Assembly: GCF_036013645.1 (NCBI RefSeq)
Contig: NZ_CP107869.1
Coordinates: forward strand, 1,488,001-1,552,000
Length of the DNA: 64,000 nt
Source: Streptomyces sp. NBC_00490
Lineage (GTDB): Bacteria > Actinomycetota > Actinomycetes > Streptomycetales > Streptomycetaceae
Direction of reading: 5' to 3'
Made by a program: the position numbers and the translations under genes. Under the pieces are notes generated by a model. That model had not been told where the DNA came from. It saw only the letters and a list, made by a program, of their open reading frames with translations, and did not search any database. Below, in pieces: positions 50,434 to 60,161 of this stretch; within the stretch, counting starts at the first letter, position 1, and each line of letters begins with the position of its first letter.

Positions 50434-50597
50434 ATGGTGTGCCACTGGGCCATGGGTGTCAGGTAGGAACGCGCCACCCCGACCCGGCCGCTGCCATATG
50501 ACGGGAGCACTCCCCAGGGTGCACCTCGGGCGGTCGGGCCGGGTCAGCGCACTGCGCAGACATGCACTGCAGGCACACGAAGGGATCTGTTTCGCCC

Positions 50598-51737
50598 ATG
50601 TACGCAGCATCGTCCTCCGTGTCCGCCCCGCCCCGGCCGCTGCACCCCCGCCCGGCGGGCAGCGGTCCTTACCTCGACCCCGCTCGCCCGGCGGCCCCCG
50701 TGCTCGGTGCCGGCAGGACGCGGCGCGCTCCGGGGCTCGGCACCCAACCGCTCAGCGGGAGACTCGACTTGTCCGGCCCTCAGGGCGCGCAGCTGCGTAC
50801 GGCGATCGCGTCGGTGCACCGGATCTGTCCGGAGTTCGCTCCGGTCCAGGTGTTGCGCCGCAGCGGTCGCTCCGTCCTCCTGGTGGGGACGACCGGGCGC
50901 AGCACGGCCGTCGCGAAGTGTTTACTGGACCACTCCCCCGCGTGGGCGGAGCGGATCCGCCACGAGATAGCGGCATACCGCTCGTTCGTCCGGCACCGCC
51001 CGCCCGTGCGGGTGCCCCGGTTGATCGCGGCGGACCCGGACAACTGCACCCTGGTGATCGAGCGGATGCCGGGACGCGTGGCGGCGCTGCACCGGCACCC
51101 GGCGGAGGCCCCGCCGCGGGCGGACATCCGGGCGGCGCTCGGCGCGATCTGCCGGCTGAACGCCTGGCGGCCGCCGGCGGGCACCTTCGACGCCCCGCTG
51201 GACTACGCGGCCCGTATCTCCCGCTACCACGAGCTGGGGCTGCTCACCGACCGGGACATGGGTGACCTGCAGAAGCTGCTGCACGGCATCGCGACGACCT
51301 CGGGCCGGCACGGCATGGGACAGTTCTGCCACGGCGACGCACTGCTCTCGAACATCCTTCTGTCACCGGCCGGTCCAGTGCTGGTGGACTGGGAGCACGC
51401 GGGCTGGTATCTGCCGGGGTACGACCTGGCGACGCTGTGGTCGGTGCTCGGGGACGCGCCGGTGGCCCGTCGTCAGATCAGCCAGATCGCGCAGTCGGCG
51501 GGCCCGGCCTCGCGCGACGCGTTCCTGGTGAACCTGATGCTCGTGCTGACCCGTGAGATCCGCACCTATGAAACGGCCGTGCAGCGTTCGATGCACGACA
51601 CGACCCCGGCGGCACCGGGAGTGGCCCACCCCGGTGCTGCGCCGTCCGGCGAGGAGCAGCGCCTACTGCTGAGGCGGCTGCACGACGACTGCCAGCTGGC
51701 CCGACGGGCCGTACGCGCGGCGGTCGGCACTCGCTGA
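50598..51737 (+). CDS. Aminoglycoside phosphotransferase-like kinase (TTA-containing)
   Basis: A 379-aa protein with a protein-kinase-like APH fold. The N-lobe (about 80-135) has [20 protein letters not shown], with the ATP-binding Lys in VAKC, and [16 protein letters not shown]. The C-lobe has [10 protein letters not shown], the catalytic loop [17 protein letters not shown] and the Mg-binding [20 protein letters not shown]. The substrate (sugar, choline or antibiotic) is unknown. Codon 109 is an in-frame TTA (50922-50924), so translation should depend on bldA. The ATG at 50598 is chosen as it directly precedes the conserved part. It is divergent from the Nsd regulator. Confidence 0.87.
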   Translation: MYAASSSVSAPPRPLHPRPAGSGPYLDPARPAAPVLGAGRTRRAPGLGTQPLSGRLDLSGPQGAQLRTAIASVHRICPEFAPVQVLRRSGRSVLLVGTTGRSTAVAKCLLDHSPAWAERIRHEIAAYRSFVRHRPPVRVPRLIAADPDNCTLVIERMPGRVAALHRHPAEAPPRADIRAALGAICRLNAWRPPAGTFDAPLDYAARISRYHELGLLTDRDMGDLQKLLHGIATTSGRHGMGQFCHGDALLSNILLSPAGPVLVDWEHAGWYLPGYDLATLWSVLGDAPVARRQISQIAQSAGPASRDAFLVNLMLVLTREIRTYETAVQRSMHDTTPAAPGVAHPGAAPSGEEQRLLLRRLHDDCQLARRAVRAAVGTR

Positions 51738-51747
51738 CGGGGACGAG

Positions 51748-51786
51748 GGTCCGCGGTGCGCCCGAGACAGCGGCGCACCGCGGACC
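51748..51786 (+). terminator. Perfect 15-bp terminator hairpin after the phosphotransferase
   Basis: GGTCCGCGGTGCGCC (51748-51762) and its exact complement (51772-51786) with a 9-nt loop begin 10 bp after the stop codon. The following region, 51787-52011, contains a TTGACA hexamer (51894-51899) but no clear -10 partner and no riboswitch I can recognise. Confidence 0.85.
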
Positions 51787-52011
51787 TTCGTATGTCCGCC
51801 CTCGCACGGCCGCTCGCAAACAGCCCATTGGTGTAAGCCACTGACGCCCCGCAGGCCCGCAAGGTGCCGCCACGAAACTCCCGGGACACCCGCTTGACAA
51901 GGGAATTCGTCTTTCCCTGGGCATGATTGACGGATCGTCGGCCAGCCGGTACCACTGACGCACGCCCGGCCCCGCACGGCTCATCGCGACCGACCGTCCC
52001 AGGAGGCTGCA

Positions 52012-53967
52012 ATGCGAGGATCCGACCCGACCAGCGCCTCCGGGCACAGACATACGCGAGCCGCCGTCGGCGCGGTCGCCACCGCGGCACTGCTGCTGCC
52101 CCTGCTCGGCGCGACCCCCTCCGGCGCACAGAGCTCGGCGAACAGCCTCCAGCTGGCGTTCGCCTCGGCGGCCGCCCGGTACGAGGTCCCGCAGAGCGTC
52201 CTCCTCGGCGTCTCCTACCTTCAGTCCCGCTGGGACGCGCACGCCGGGGCACCGAGTGTGACCGGCGGCTACGGCCCGATGCACCTGACCGACGCCCGGA
52301 CCGCGCTCGCCGAGGCCCCGCACCACAGCGAGGGCACGGAGGACGCGCGCGGCGACAGCGCCCGGGCGGCCCTGCTGCCCGAGACGGAGGTGCCGGCGCC
52401 GAAGGAGTTCCCGGCCCGGCTCACGACGTTGCCGAAGGCGGCGGAACTGACCGGGCTCAGCGCCGAGGAACTGCGGACCGATCCCGCGGCGAACATCGCC
52501 GGCGGCGCCGCACTCCTGGCCGACGCGCAGAAGGACCTGGGCGAACCGCTCAGCGATGACCCCGCGGATTGGTACGCGGCGGTGTCCCGCTTCTCGGGCG
52601 CCGACGACACCGCGACGGCGACGGCCTACGCCGACGACGTGTACGACGTGATCCGCACCGGCGAGGAACGCGCCACGGACGCCGGCCAGCTGGTCGCCCT
52701 GGCGGCCCAGCCGGACGTCACCCCCGACACCTCCGCCATGAAGCGGGCCGGTCTCCGCACGCTCGGCCGCGGGGCCACGCAGTGCCCGAAGTCGGTGTCC
52801 TGCGAGTGGATCCCGGCACCGTACGAGGAGTTCGGCGACAACGACTACGGCAACCACGACCTGGGCGACCGCCCGACGTCACAGAGCATCAAGTACATCG
52901 TCATCCACGACACCGAAGGCACCTGGGAAGGCGTCCTCAACCTCGTCCAGGACCCCACCTACGTCTCCTGGCAGTACACACTGCGCTCCACCGACGGGCA
53001 CATCGCCCAGCATGTGAAGGCCAAGGACGTGGCCTGGCACGCGGGCAACTGGTACGTCAACGCCAAGTCGATCGGTCTGGAGCACGAGGGCTTCCTGGCC
53101 AATCCGGACGCCTGGTACACGGAGGCGATGTACCGCTCCTCGGCGCGGCTGGTGAAGTACCTCGCCAAGAAGTACGACATCCCGCTGGACCGGCAGCACA
53201 TCCTCGGCCACGACAATGTGCCGGGCCCGACCACGGCCACCGTCGGCGGCATGCACACCGACCCCGGGCCGTACTGGGACTGGCGGCACTACTTCGAGCT
53301 GCTCGGCCACCCCTTCAAGGCCGCCGGCGGCAAGGAGGCCGCGCTGGTGACGATCCGGCCCGACTACGCGACCAACCAGCCGGAGTACACGGGCTGCGTC
53401 ACCAAGGGCGAGCCGTGCGCGGCGCACGGCTCCAGCGAGGTACGCCTGTACTCCGGGCCGGGCAGGAGCTACCCCCTGATCAAGGACATCGGTCTGGGCA
53501 CGGTGCCGGGCACCGGGGTGAACGACATCTCCTCGCGGGTCTCCACCGGTCAGCAGTACGCGGTCGCCGGGCGCGACGGAGACTGGACGGCGATCTGGTA
53601 CCTGGGCCAGAAGGCCTGGTTCGAGAACCCGAGCAAGGACCCGGCCGCGGTCAGCGCGAAGGGCCAGGTGGTGACGCCCAAGGCCGGCGTGGAGAGCGTC
53701 CCGGTGTACGGGCGCGCGTACCCCGAGGCCTCCGCGTACCCGGCGGGAGTGCCCGCGCAGGCGGTGTCGCCGCTGCCGTACAAACTGCCCAAGGGCCAGA
53801 AGTACGTGGTCGGCGACAAGGTGCCGGGTGAGTACTACTATGCGGTCACGTTCACCACGGACTCGCACCAGGTCGTGGTCGGCAAGGATCTCTACTACGA
53901 GATCCAGTTCGGTCACCGGGTGGCGTTCGTGCGGGCGGCCGACGTCGACGTGCAGGTCTCCCGGTAG
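52012..53967 (+). CDS. Secreted amidase fused to a degenerate transglycosylase-like domain and SH3
   Basis: A 651-aa exported cell-wall enzyme. It has a signal peptide (TRAAVGAVATAALLLPLLGA). A lysozyme/SLT-like segment lies at about 45-230 (FASAAARYEVPQSVLLGVSY, LQSRWDAHAGAPSVTGGYGP, YAAVSRFSG), in which the usual ES pair reads QS. An Amidase_2 domain lies at about 295-440 (IKYIVIHDTEGTWEGVLNLV, VSWQYTLRSTDGHIAQHVKA, DVAWHAGNWYVNAKSIGLEH, HILGHDNVPGPTTAT), with zinc-ligand histidines in IHDTEG and MHTDPG. SH3-like wall-binding repeats end it (EVRLYSGPGRSYPLIKDIGL). It should cleave MurNAc-L-alanine bonds. AGGAGG precedes the ATG. Confidence 0.9.
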   Translation: MRGSDPTSASGHRHTRAAVGAVATAALLLPLLGATPSGAQSSANSLQLAFASAAARYEVPQSVLLGVSYLQSRWDAHAGAPSVTGGYGPMHLTDARTALAEAPHHSEGTEDARGDSARAALLPETEVPAPKEFPARLTTLPKAAELTGLSAEELRTDPAANIAGGAALLADAQKDLGEPLSDDPADWYAAVSRFSGADDTATATAYADDVYDVIRTGEERATDAGQLVALAAQPDVTPDTSAMKRAGLRTLGRGATQCPKSVSCEWIPAPYEEFGDNDYGNHDLGDRPTSQSIKYIVIHDTEGTWEGVLNLVQDPTYVSWQYTLRSTDGHIAQHVKAKDVAWHAGNWYVNAKSIGLEHEGFLANPDAWYTEAMYRSSARLVKYLAKKYDIPLDRQHILGHDNVPGPTTATVGGMHTDPGPYWDWRHYFELLGHPFKAAGGKEAALVTIRPDYATNQPEYTGCVTKGEPCAAHGSSEVRLYSGPGRSYPLIKDIGLGTVPGTGVNDISSRVSTGQQYAVAGRDGDWTAIWYLGQKAWFENPSKDPAAVSAKGQVVTPKAGVESVPVYGRAYPEASAYPAGVPAQAVSPLPYKLPKGQKYVVGDKVPGEYYYAVTFTTDSHQVVVGKDLYYEIQFGHRVAFVRAADVDVQVSR

Positions 53968-54021
53968 GGAACGTCCGGCGGTTGGCGGCGCCACTCCTCG
54001 GTGAGAGGCGGTCGCGGAGGT

Positions 54022-56376
54022 TCAGGCCTTCCAGGTGTAGTGGCGGCCCGCGACCGCCTTGAACGTCAGCTCGCCGCTTGCGAACAGGTCACTGCGCAGG
54101 GTCAGTTCACGTGTCCGTACCGCCGCCAGCGCGATCCGGGTCGCCCGGCCGCCGACCCACTCGACGTCGACGGTGGCACCGCCACGGGCCCGCAGTCCGC
54201 GGACCGAGCCGTCGGGCCAGGCGGCGGGCAGGGCGGGCAGCACCTCGATCACGCCGTGCTGGCTCTGCAGGAGCATCTCCACGATCCCCGACGTGGCACC
54301 GAAGTTGCCGTCGATCTGGAACGGCGGGTGGGTGTCCCAGAGGTTGGGCAGGGTGGAGAGCCGGAGTTGTTCACCGAGCATGAGGTGGGCGTGGTCGCCG
54401 TCGCGCAGCCGGGCCCAGAAGTTGACCTTCCACGCCTTGGACCAGCCGGTACCGCCATCACCGCGGGCGGTGAGGGAGACCTTGGCCGCCTCGGCCCACC
54501 GGCTGCCGGGCTCGATCTGGCGTCCCGGGTGGAGGGCGAACAGGTGGGAGACATGGCGGTGTTCGTCGGTGGGATCGTCCAGGTCGGCCTTCCACTCCTG
54601 GAGTTGTCCCCAGGAACCGATGCGCAGGCCGGGGTCGAGCCGCCCGAGCGTCTCTTCCAGACGGCGGCGGAAGCCGGGTGAGTCACCGAGGATCCGGGCC
54701 GCTTCGAGGGTGTTGGTGAACAGGTCGTGGACGATCTGCTGCGACATGGCCGCACCGGCCGTGAAGTCCCCGTGCTCCGGCGAGTAGCTGGGCGTGACGA
54801 CGAGGGTGCCGTCGCGCGGGTCGGTGCGCAGGTTGTCCAGCCAGAACTCGGCGGCCTCCTTCAGCACCGGGTAGGCGGTGGTGCGGAGGTAGGCCGTGGA
54901 GCCGCCGAACCGGTAGTGCTCGTAAAGCTGTTGGGTGAGCCAGGCCGCCGCCTCGGGGAACCAGAACGCGGTCGCCCAGTCGTGCACTCCGGTGAAGCCG
55001 TACGGATTGGTCTCGTTGTGCACGACCCAGCCGCGCGAGCCGAACATCTCCCGTGCGCTGCGGCGTCCCGGAGCGCGCAGCGCCTCGACGAAACGGTCGT
55101 AGGGCTCCGTCGTCTCGGCGAGGTTCGCGGCCTCGGCGAGCCAGTAGTTCATCTGCAGGTTGATGTTGACGTGGTAGTCGGCGGACCAGGGCGGCGAGGT
55201 GCTCTGGTTCCAGACGCCCTGGAGGTTGGAGGGCAGGGAGCCGGGGCGTGAGGAGGCGATGAGAAGGTAGCGGCCGTACTGGAAGAAGAGGGCTTCCAGG
55301 GCGCGGTCGGCCGCGGTCGGGCCGGCGGTGTAGGCGGACAGCAGCCGGTCCGTGGGGACGTCCGCGGGCGGTTCCTGGCCGATGTCGAGGGCGACCCGGC
55401 GGAACAGAGCGCGGTGGTCACGCAGATGGCGGCGCAGGAGCGCCCGGTGGTCGGTGCCCGCCTGCTGGACGGTCCGGGTGACGGTGGTGTGCGGGTCCGC
55501 GCCCCGGTAGTCGGGGTAGGTGTCGGCGTAGTCGGTGCCCGCGGCCAGGACGAACCAGGCGCTGTCGGCGCCGGTCACGGTGACGGTGCCGTCGGTGCGG
55601 GAGCTGAGGGTGCCGCCCTGGCTGTGGACCCGGATCCGCGCCTCGAAGCGCAGACCGTTGTCGGTGAGCGCGCCCCGCACGGTCAGGGTCCCGTCGGCCG
55701 CGGTGGTGGTGAAGTCGGCGCGCGGCGAGGTGTACCGGAGGGTGAAGGTGACGCTGCCGGGCCGGTCGGCGCTCAGCCGGCCCACGATCGCGCCGTCGGG
55801 GTGGGAGGCGAAGAACTCCCGCCGGTGGCGCACCCCTTGGTCGGTGTACGTGACGGACGCGACGGCCTTGTCGAGGTCGAGCTCGCGGCGGTAGTCGTCC
55901 GGGGTGGTGGCCGGTGCGCCGGGGAGGTCGAGGTGGAGGTCGCCGAAGGTCTGGTGGGCGCCGTAGCCGACGCGGCGCTGGCCGAGGCGGGCGGCGACCG
56001 CGTCGGGGTCGAGGGTGGTCCGGGCGTCGAGATCGTCCTGGACGGCGGTGACGGCGCCGGGGCGGGCGTCGCGCCAGTTGCCGTGGTCGTAGCCCTGGGC
56101 CGAACCGGGGCCGCCGGTCCACAGGGTCTTCTCGTTGAACTGGAGCCGTTCGGAGGCGAGGGTCCCGAAGATCATGGCGCCGAGTGCGCCGTTGCCGATG
56201 GGGAGGGCTTCGCGTTCCCAGTCGGTGGCGGGGGTGGCGTACCAGAGCACCAACGGCTGCCCCGATACATCGGAGGAATCGGCGGCCGCTTCTCCGACAC
56301 CGGCCCCTAACGCGAGCGCACCGGCACCGCTTGCCGCGGCCTTTAACGTCGTTCTTCGAGTGATCTCATACGACAT
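54022..56376 (-). CDS. GH95 family alpha-L-fucosidase/galactosidase, Tat-exported (TTA-containing)
   Basis: A 784-aa glycoside hydrolase. The N-terminus ITRRTTLKAAASGAGALALG is a Tat signal. LPIGNGALGAMIFGTLASER and QFNEKTLWTGGPGSAQGYDH are GH95 landmarks. Residues known to be catalytic in bifidobacterial AfcA are represented: the NxN pair in YHVNINLQMNYWLAEAAN, Glu in PSYSPEHGDF, and Asp in FQIDGNFGATSGIVEM. Length is full. It probably releases alpha-1,2-fucose or alpha-galactose from glycans outside the cell. Codon 11 is TTA (minus strand 56346-56344), the early position typical of bldA-controlled genes. The frame is open to 56412, but MSYEITRRT at 56376 is the natural start. Confidence 0.92.
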   Translation of the reverse strand: MSYEITRRTTLKAAASGAGALALGAGVGEAAADSSDVSGQPLVLWYATPATDWEREALPIGNGALGAMIFGTLASERLQFNEKTLWTGGPGSAQGYDHGNWRDARPGAVTAVQDDLDARTTLDPDAVAARLGQRRVGYGAHQTFGDLHLDLPGAPATTPDDYRRELDLDKAVASVTYTDQGVRHRREFFASHPDGAIVGRLSADRPGSVTFTLRYTSPRADFTTTAADGTLTVRGALTDNGLRFEARIRVHSQGGTLSSRTDGTVTVTGADSAWFVLAAGTDYADTYPDYRGADPHTTVTRTVQQAGTDHRALLRRHLRDHRALFRRVALDIGQEPPADVPTDRLLSAYTAGPTAADRALEALFFQYGRYLLIASSRPGSLPSNLQGVWNQSTSPPWSADYHVNINLQMNYWLAEAANLAETTEPYDRFVEALRAPGRRSAREMFGSRGWVVHNETNPYGFTGVHDWATAFWFPEAAAWLTQQLYEHYRFGGSTAYLRTTAYPVLKEAAEFWLDNLRTDPRDGTLVVTPSYSPEHGDFTAGAAMSQQIVHDLFTNTLEAARILGDSPGFRRRLEETLGRLDPGLRIGSWGQLQEWKADLDDPTDEHRHVSHLFALHPGRQIEPGSRWAEAAKVSLTARGDGGTGWSKAWKVNFWARLRDGDHAHLMLGEQLRLSTLPNLWDTHPPFQIDGNFGATSGIVEMLLQSQHGVIEVLPALPAAWPDGSVRGLRARGGATVDVEWVGGRATRIALAAVRTRELTLRSDLFASGELTFKAVAGRHYTWKA

Positions 56377-56458
56377 GACCTTGACGCTAGAGGTCCGATG
56401 ACTTGGCGACAAGGGTCATGACAAGGCGTGCGGGATCCCGAACAGGGAGGGGTCGGGG

Positions 56459-56956
56459 TCAGCCCTGCTGGAAGAGCTCCGCCGGCAGCGGCTTCAGGAG
56501 GGCGTACAGATCGTCGGTGATCGGGCGGTCCCACGCGGCGATGGTCACCAGGACGTTGTCGCTGCGGTCGAACTGCACGCAGGAGATCCGGCCCTCGGAG
56601 AGCTTCAGGCGCCGCACCACCAGGAGGTTGTCGCCCTGCATCACCGGCACGTCCTCGGCGCCCACGACGGTCACCTCCTCCTCGTTCTCCAGCGCGATCA
56701 GCAGCTGGGCCACCTCGAAGGGGACCTCGCCCTCGGCGAGCTCCCGGGCCGGGGAGCCCTCGGGGAGGTTGCCGATGATCATCGCGGGGCCGCGGCCGCC
56801 GAACAGGTCGTAGCGCAGGAAGACACCCTGGCAGGTGCCGTCGGGAGCGGGCAGCAGACCGGCGCCGAGGTTGCCGGGCCAGTCGCCCGGGTCCATGGCC
56901 AGGACGTCGAAGTCGGGGCCGGCGGGAGTTGCGCTGCGGCGGCGGAGGAACGACAT
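56459..56956 (-). CDS. Conserved hypothetical protein
   Basis: A 165-aa soluble acidic protein with no recognised family. It starts SFLRRRSATPAGPDFDVLAM and continues DPGDWPGNLGAGLLPAPDGT, GVFLRYDLFGGRGPAMIIGN, LAEGEVPFEVAQLLIALENE, DNLLVVRRLKLSEGRISCVQ and FDRSDNVLVTIAAWDRPITD. The alternation of strands and short helices suggests a compact alpha+beta domain. There is no signal peptide or membrane helix. Codon bias is typical of Streptomyces, supporting a real gene. It lies between the GH95 gene and the LAL regulator on the same strand. No function is proposed. Confidence 0.75.
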   Translation of the reverse strand: MSFLRRRSATPAGPDFDVLAMDPGDWPGNLGAGLLPAPDGTCQGVFLRYDLFGGRGPAMIIGNLPEGSPARELAEGEVPFEVAQLLIALENEEEVTVVGAEDVPVMQGDNLLVVRRLKLSEGRISCVQFDRSDNVLVTIAAWDRPITDDLYALLKPLPAELFQQG

Positions 56957-57106
56957 GCGCCCATGGTACGGGGTGCCGTTCGACGATGGGCACGTGCGGT
57001 CCTGGGGTGCTTCGGTCGATATCCGGGTGCGGGTGGGTGGGAGCTGGGCGCGCCCGCGCGGCGGAGCCGTCCATCGACACGGCCCCGCGCCCCTTGGTGG
57101 GTGGGG

Positions 57107-59989
57107 CTACGTCGGTTCGAGAGCCGACGCCAGTCCACTGTGGTCGGTGCCCAGCTTTCGGTAGACCGCCGAGAGCAGGCGGGTGACCGCCGGCTCGTCG
57201 ATGCCGAGCCCGTCGGCGATCTCACGCTTGGTGCGGCCCTCGGCCGTCATGGTGGCTGCCGTGCGCTCGCGAGTCGTCAGCGTGTCCGTATCCGTGCTGT
57301 GGAGGCGACGCGGGCGCAACCCCGCCGCCGCGAGTTCGTCGCGGGCCGCCTCCACCAGGCCGTCCGCTCCGCACTGCACCGCCGCGTCCAGGCCTCGGTA
57401 GAGGTGCTCCGCCGCCTCCGTGGGGCGCCCCGTGCGCCGTAGCTCCGTCCCCAGCGCCACCAGCGCGCATGCCAGCTCGTAGGCGGCCGGGGAGCACTCC
57501 AGGTGGGCGACCGACTCCTCGAGGTACTTCACCCGGACCGTGCCCGAGGACACCTCGGCGGCCGTGCGCAGAGCCTGGCCGATGGCGGAGGGGGCGCCGA
57601 ACTGGCGGGCGCGGGCCAGCGCTTCGAGGGCGGTGGAGACCGCGCGTTCGGGGGCGTCGTGGCTCTCGGCTCGGGCGAGGTGGAGCTGCCAGGGGCACCA
57701 GGCGGGGTTGCGGATGCCACGGGGGTCGAGACGGCGGCCCGCCGCCGCGAGCTCGGCGGCCGCTTCCTTGGTGAGGCCGCGGGCGAGCAGCAGTTCGCCG
57801 TGGACCGTCTGGACGTCGGGGAAGACCACGGCGGCCGGGAAGGGTTCGTTGAAGGAGTAGTCCTCGGCGGTCTGCGCGGCTTCCGTGACGCGCCCGCGGG
57901 CCAGCAGGACCTCGATCAGGATGCCGACGGCGTACCAGTGGGCGGGTGTGCCCGGCCCGACGCGTTCGGCCAGCCTCAGTCCCGCGCGCACGAAGTCCTC
58001 GGCCTCGGCGAGCCGGCCGCGGCGGAAGCGGAGGTAGGCGAGGAGCGTGTAGCCGAAGGAGAGGTGGGCGCCGCGCCAGCCCTGCCGTTCGAAGTCGGCG
58101 ATCCCGGCGGCGAAGAGCTCTTCCGTACGGCCGGGGCGGTCCGCGTACATGAAGGCCATCGCCACCAGTACGGGCACCTCGAAACCGCGGTCGGGTTCGG
58201 CCCAGCCGAGACCGCCGACGAGGGCGCGTTCGGCGTGGTGGAGGACGACGTGGGCGGGTTCGCCGCGCAGCGTCGCGTCCCAGGCGCGCAGGCCGATGAT
58301 GTACCGCTCGGTGAGGTCGCGGCCCTTGAGACGGTCGGCGAGTCTGGTGAGACGGCGGGAGCGGGAGGGGTGGTCGGGCTCGTCGGCACGGAAGGCGTCC
58401 CACATGAACTGCTCGGCGACCATGCGCAGTTTGACGCGCGCGTCCTCGGTGACGCGGATCTCCCGGGCGAGGGTGTCGGAGGCCTCGGCGAGCCGGTCGC
58501 TGTGGGCGAGGACCTGGGAGAGCCGGTAGACGATGTGATGCCGCAACTGTCGGTCGGCGATGGGCTCCTCCAGCGCGGCGCGCAGATGGTTCACCGTGGT
58601 CGCCGGTTCGGTGAGCAGGGACGCGCTGCCCAGTTCGTACAGCACGGCTGCCCGGTCCTCGAAGAGCGGGGGCTCGCGCAGGGCCCGGGCGAGGTAGCTG
58701 CGGGCGGCGTCGGGGGCTCCGGAGCGGACCGTCTCGCCTGCGGCGGCGCGCAGTTGCTGTACGACCCAGGTGTCGCCGTCGGGGTGGGTCTCCAGGAGAT
58801 GGCGGGCGGCGGCCGAGGGGCCCTGTCCGTCGTCGATGACGCACCAGGCGGCCTGGCCGTGCAGGGCGACACGGACCCCCGGGGGGATGGCCCGGTAGAC
58901 GGCGGTGGCGATGAGCGGGTGGACGAACTCCAGGGTGTCGGCACCGGTGAGGACACGGGCGCCGCGCAGGGCGTCCGCGGCGTCTGCGGCCTCCTCCTGG
59001 CCGAGCCCCGCGACGGCGGCGGCCAGCAGGGGGTGGATCTCGGTGCCGAGGACGGCGCAGGCCCAGGCGAAGCGGACGGTGGAGGTGCCGAGCCGTTCGA
59101 GCCGGGCGATCAGTCCGCTGCCCTTGACCGCGGCGGCGAGGTCGCGCAGCAGATGGGCACCGGCCTCGGTGGGGGTCAGGCCGCGGTCGCGCACCTTGGC
59201 CGTGAGTTCGACGGTCTCGAAGGGGTTGCCCGCGGTGACGGCCCAGCACTCGCGGCAGAACGCGTCGTCGGCGTAGGTGCCGAGTGCTTCGCGGACGAGA
59301 CCGGCGACGGCGACCGCGCTGAGCGGCTCCAGGTCGAGGGGACGGCCCCCGGACCGGCCGGGCAGCACCCGGAACGACTCGGCGTGATCAGGGAGTTCGT
59401 CGGGCCGGTACCCGACGACGAGCAGCAGCGGGAGTTCCTCGGCGCGCGGCGCGAACGCGGCCAGCCAGCGCAGTGATTCAGGATCCGCCCAGTGGGCGTC
59501 GTCGAGGACCAGGACCATCGGCGCGCGCTGCACGGCGAGATGGGTGAGCACCCAGTCCAGTCCGTCCCGCAGACCCTGCTGATCGGGCGGGGCGCCGTCG
59601 GTGGGCGCGCACAGTCCGAGGGCCGGGCCGACGATGTCGTACCAACTGCCCAGCCGGGCCCGGAGATCGGTCTCCGCCGCGCCGGCGAACTGGGGTTGCA
59701 GAAGTTGCCGGGCCACGTGGAAGGCGACGCGCTGCTCCTGGTCCCCGCCGCGCGCGGAGAGCACGGTGCAGCCCCGTGCGGCGGCACGTCGGCGGACCTC
59801 GGCCAGCAGGGTCGTCTTGCCGATCCCGGCCCTTCCGGCGAAGGCGAGCAGCGCGCCGCGCGGCCGGCCGGACGACTCCGACCCGTCCGCGCGCAGACCG
59901 GTGAGCTCGCCCAGCGCCTCGTCCACGGCGGCGAGTTCACTCTCACGCTCGAAAAGCGTTTTGCTGCTCCTGGTGCTGCGCCGACCCAT
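57107..59989 (-). CDS. Large ATP-binding LuxR-family (LAL) transcriptional regulator
   Basis: A 960-aa regulator. The N-terminal AAA/STAND ATPase has Walker A in LLAFAGRAGIGKTTLLAEVR (about 55) and Walker B in PMVLVLDDAHWADPESLRWL (about 155). A long TPR-like middle (about 400-880) follows. The C-terminal LuxR helix-turn-helix begins TLTTRERTAATMTAEGRTKR and ends YRKLGTDHSGLASAL; the usual recognition helix TVxxH is here AVTRLLS, so it is divergent. LAL proteins are typically pathway-specific activators that respond to ATP and sugars. The start at 59989 is preferred (GGGG SD, protein starts GRRSTRSSKTLFERES); the frame extends to 60115. No adjacent biosynthetic cluster indicates its target. 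Confidence 0.92.
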   Translation of the reverse strand: MGRRSTRSSKTLFERESELAAVDEALGELTGLRADGSESSGRPRGALLAFAGRAGIGKTTLLAEVRRRAAARGCTVLSARGGDQEQRVAFHVARQLLQPQFAGAAETDLRARLGSWYDIVGPALGLCAPTDGAPPDQQGLRDGLDWVLTHLAVQRAPMVLVLDDAHWADPESLRWLAAFAPRAEELPLLLVVGYRPDELPDHAESFRVLPGRSGGRPLDLEPLSAVAVAGLVREALGTYADDAFCRECWAVTAGNPFETVELTAKVRDRGLTPTEAGAHLLRDLAAAVKGSGLIARLERLGTSTVRFAWACAVLGTEIHPLLAAAVAGLGQEEAADAADALRGARVLTGADTLEFVHPLIATAVYRAIPPGVRVALHGQAAWCVIDDGQGPSAAARHLLETHPDGDTWVVQQLRAAAGETVRSGAPDAARSYLARALREPPLFEDRAAVLYELGSASLLTEPATTVNHLRAALEEPIADRQLRHHIVYRLSQVLAHSDRLAEASDTLAREIRVTEDARVKLRMVAEQFMWDAFRADEPDHPSRSRRLTRLADRLKGRDLTERYIIGLRAWDATLRGEPAHVVLHHAERALVGGLGWAEPDRGFEVPVLVAMAFMYADRPGRTEELFAAGIADFERQGWRGAHLSFGYTLLAYLRFRRGRLAEAEDFVRAGLRLAERVGPGTPAHWYAVGILIEVLLARGRVTEAAQTAEDYSFNEPFPAAVVFPDVQTVHGELLLARGLTKEAAAELAAAGRRLDPRGIRNPAWCPWQLHLARAESHDAPERAVSTALEALARARQFGAPSAIGQALRTAAEVSSGTVRVKYLEESVAHLECSPAAYELACALVALGTELRRTGRPTEAAEHLYRGLDAAVQCGADGLVEAARDELAAAGLRPRRLHSTDTDTLTTRERTAATMTAEGRTKREIADGLGIDEPAVTRLLSAVYRKLGTDHSGLASALEPT

Positions 59990-60161
59990 GGTGCACCCCC
60001 TGCCACGGTGGTACACCCACGCGGGGAGCGGGCGCGCACCGTGACCTACAGGCACCTCAGCGTACGCTTCCGGCGGGCGGCGCGAGCCCGTCTCGGCGGG
60101 CTCCGCCCAAGTCAACTCGAACAGGTCGGCCTTGATCGGTCCGACTCGTCACGGTGTGCGG

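Noticed and set aside
51787..52011. Possible c-di-AMP (ydaO) riboswitch before the cell-wall amidase
   Set aside because: Such riboswitches precede some Streptomyces wall hydrolases, but I could not find the conserved core bases or pairing here.
57503..59476. 657-codon plus-strand frame opposite the LAL regulator
   Set aside because: Antisense shadow; the minus-strand protein has Walker A, Walker B, TPR and LuxR segments in order.
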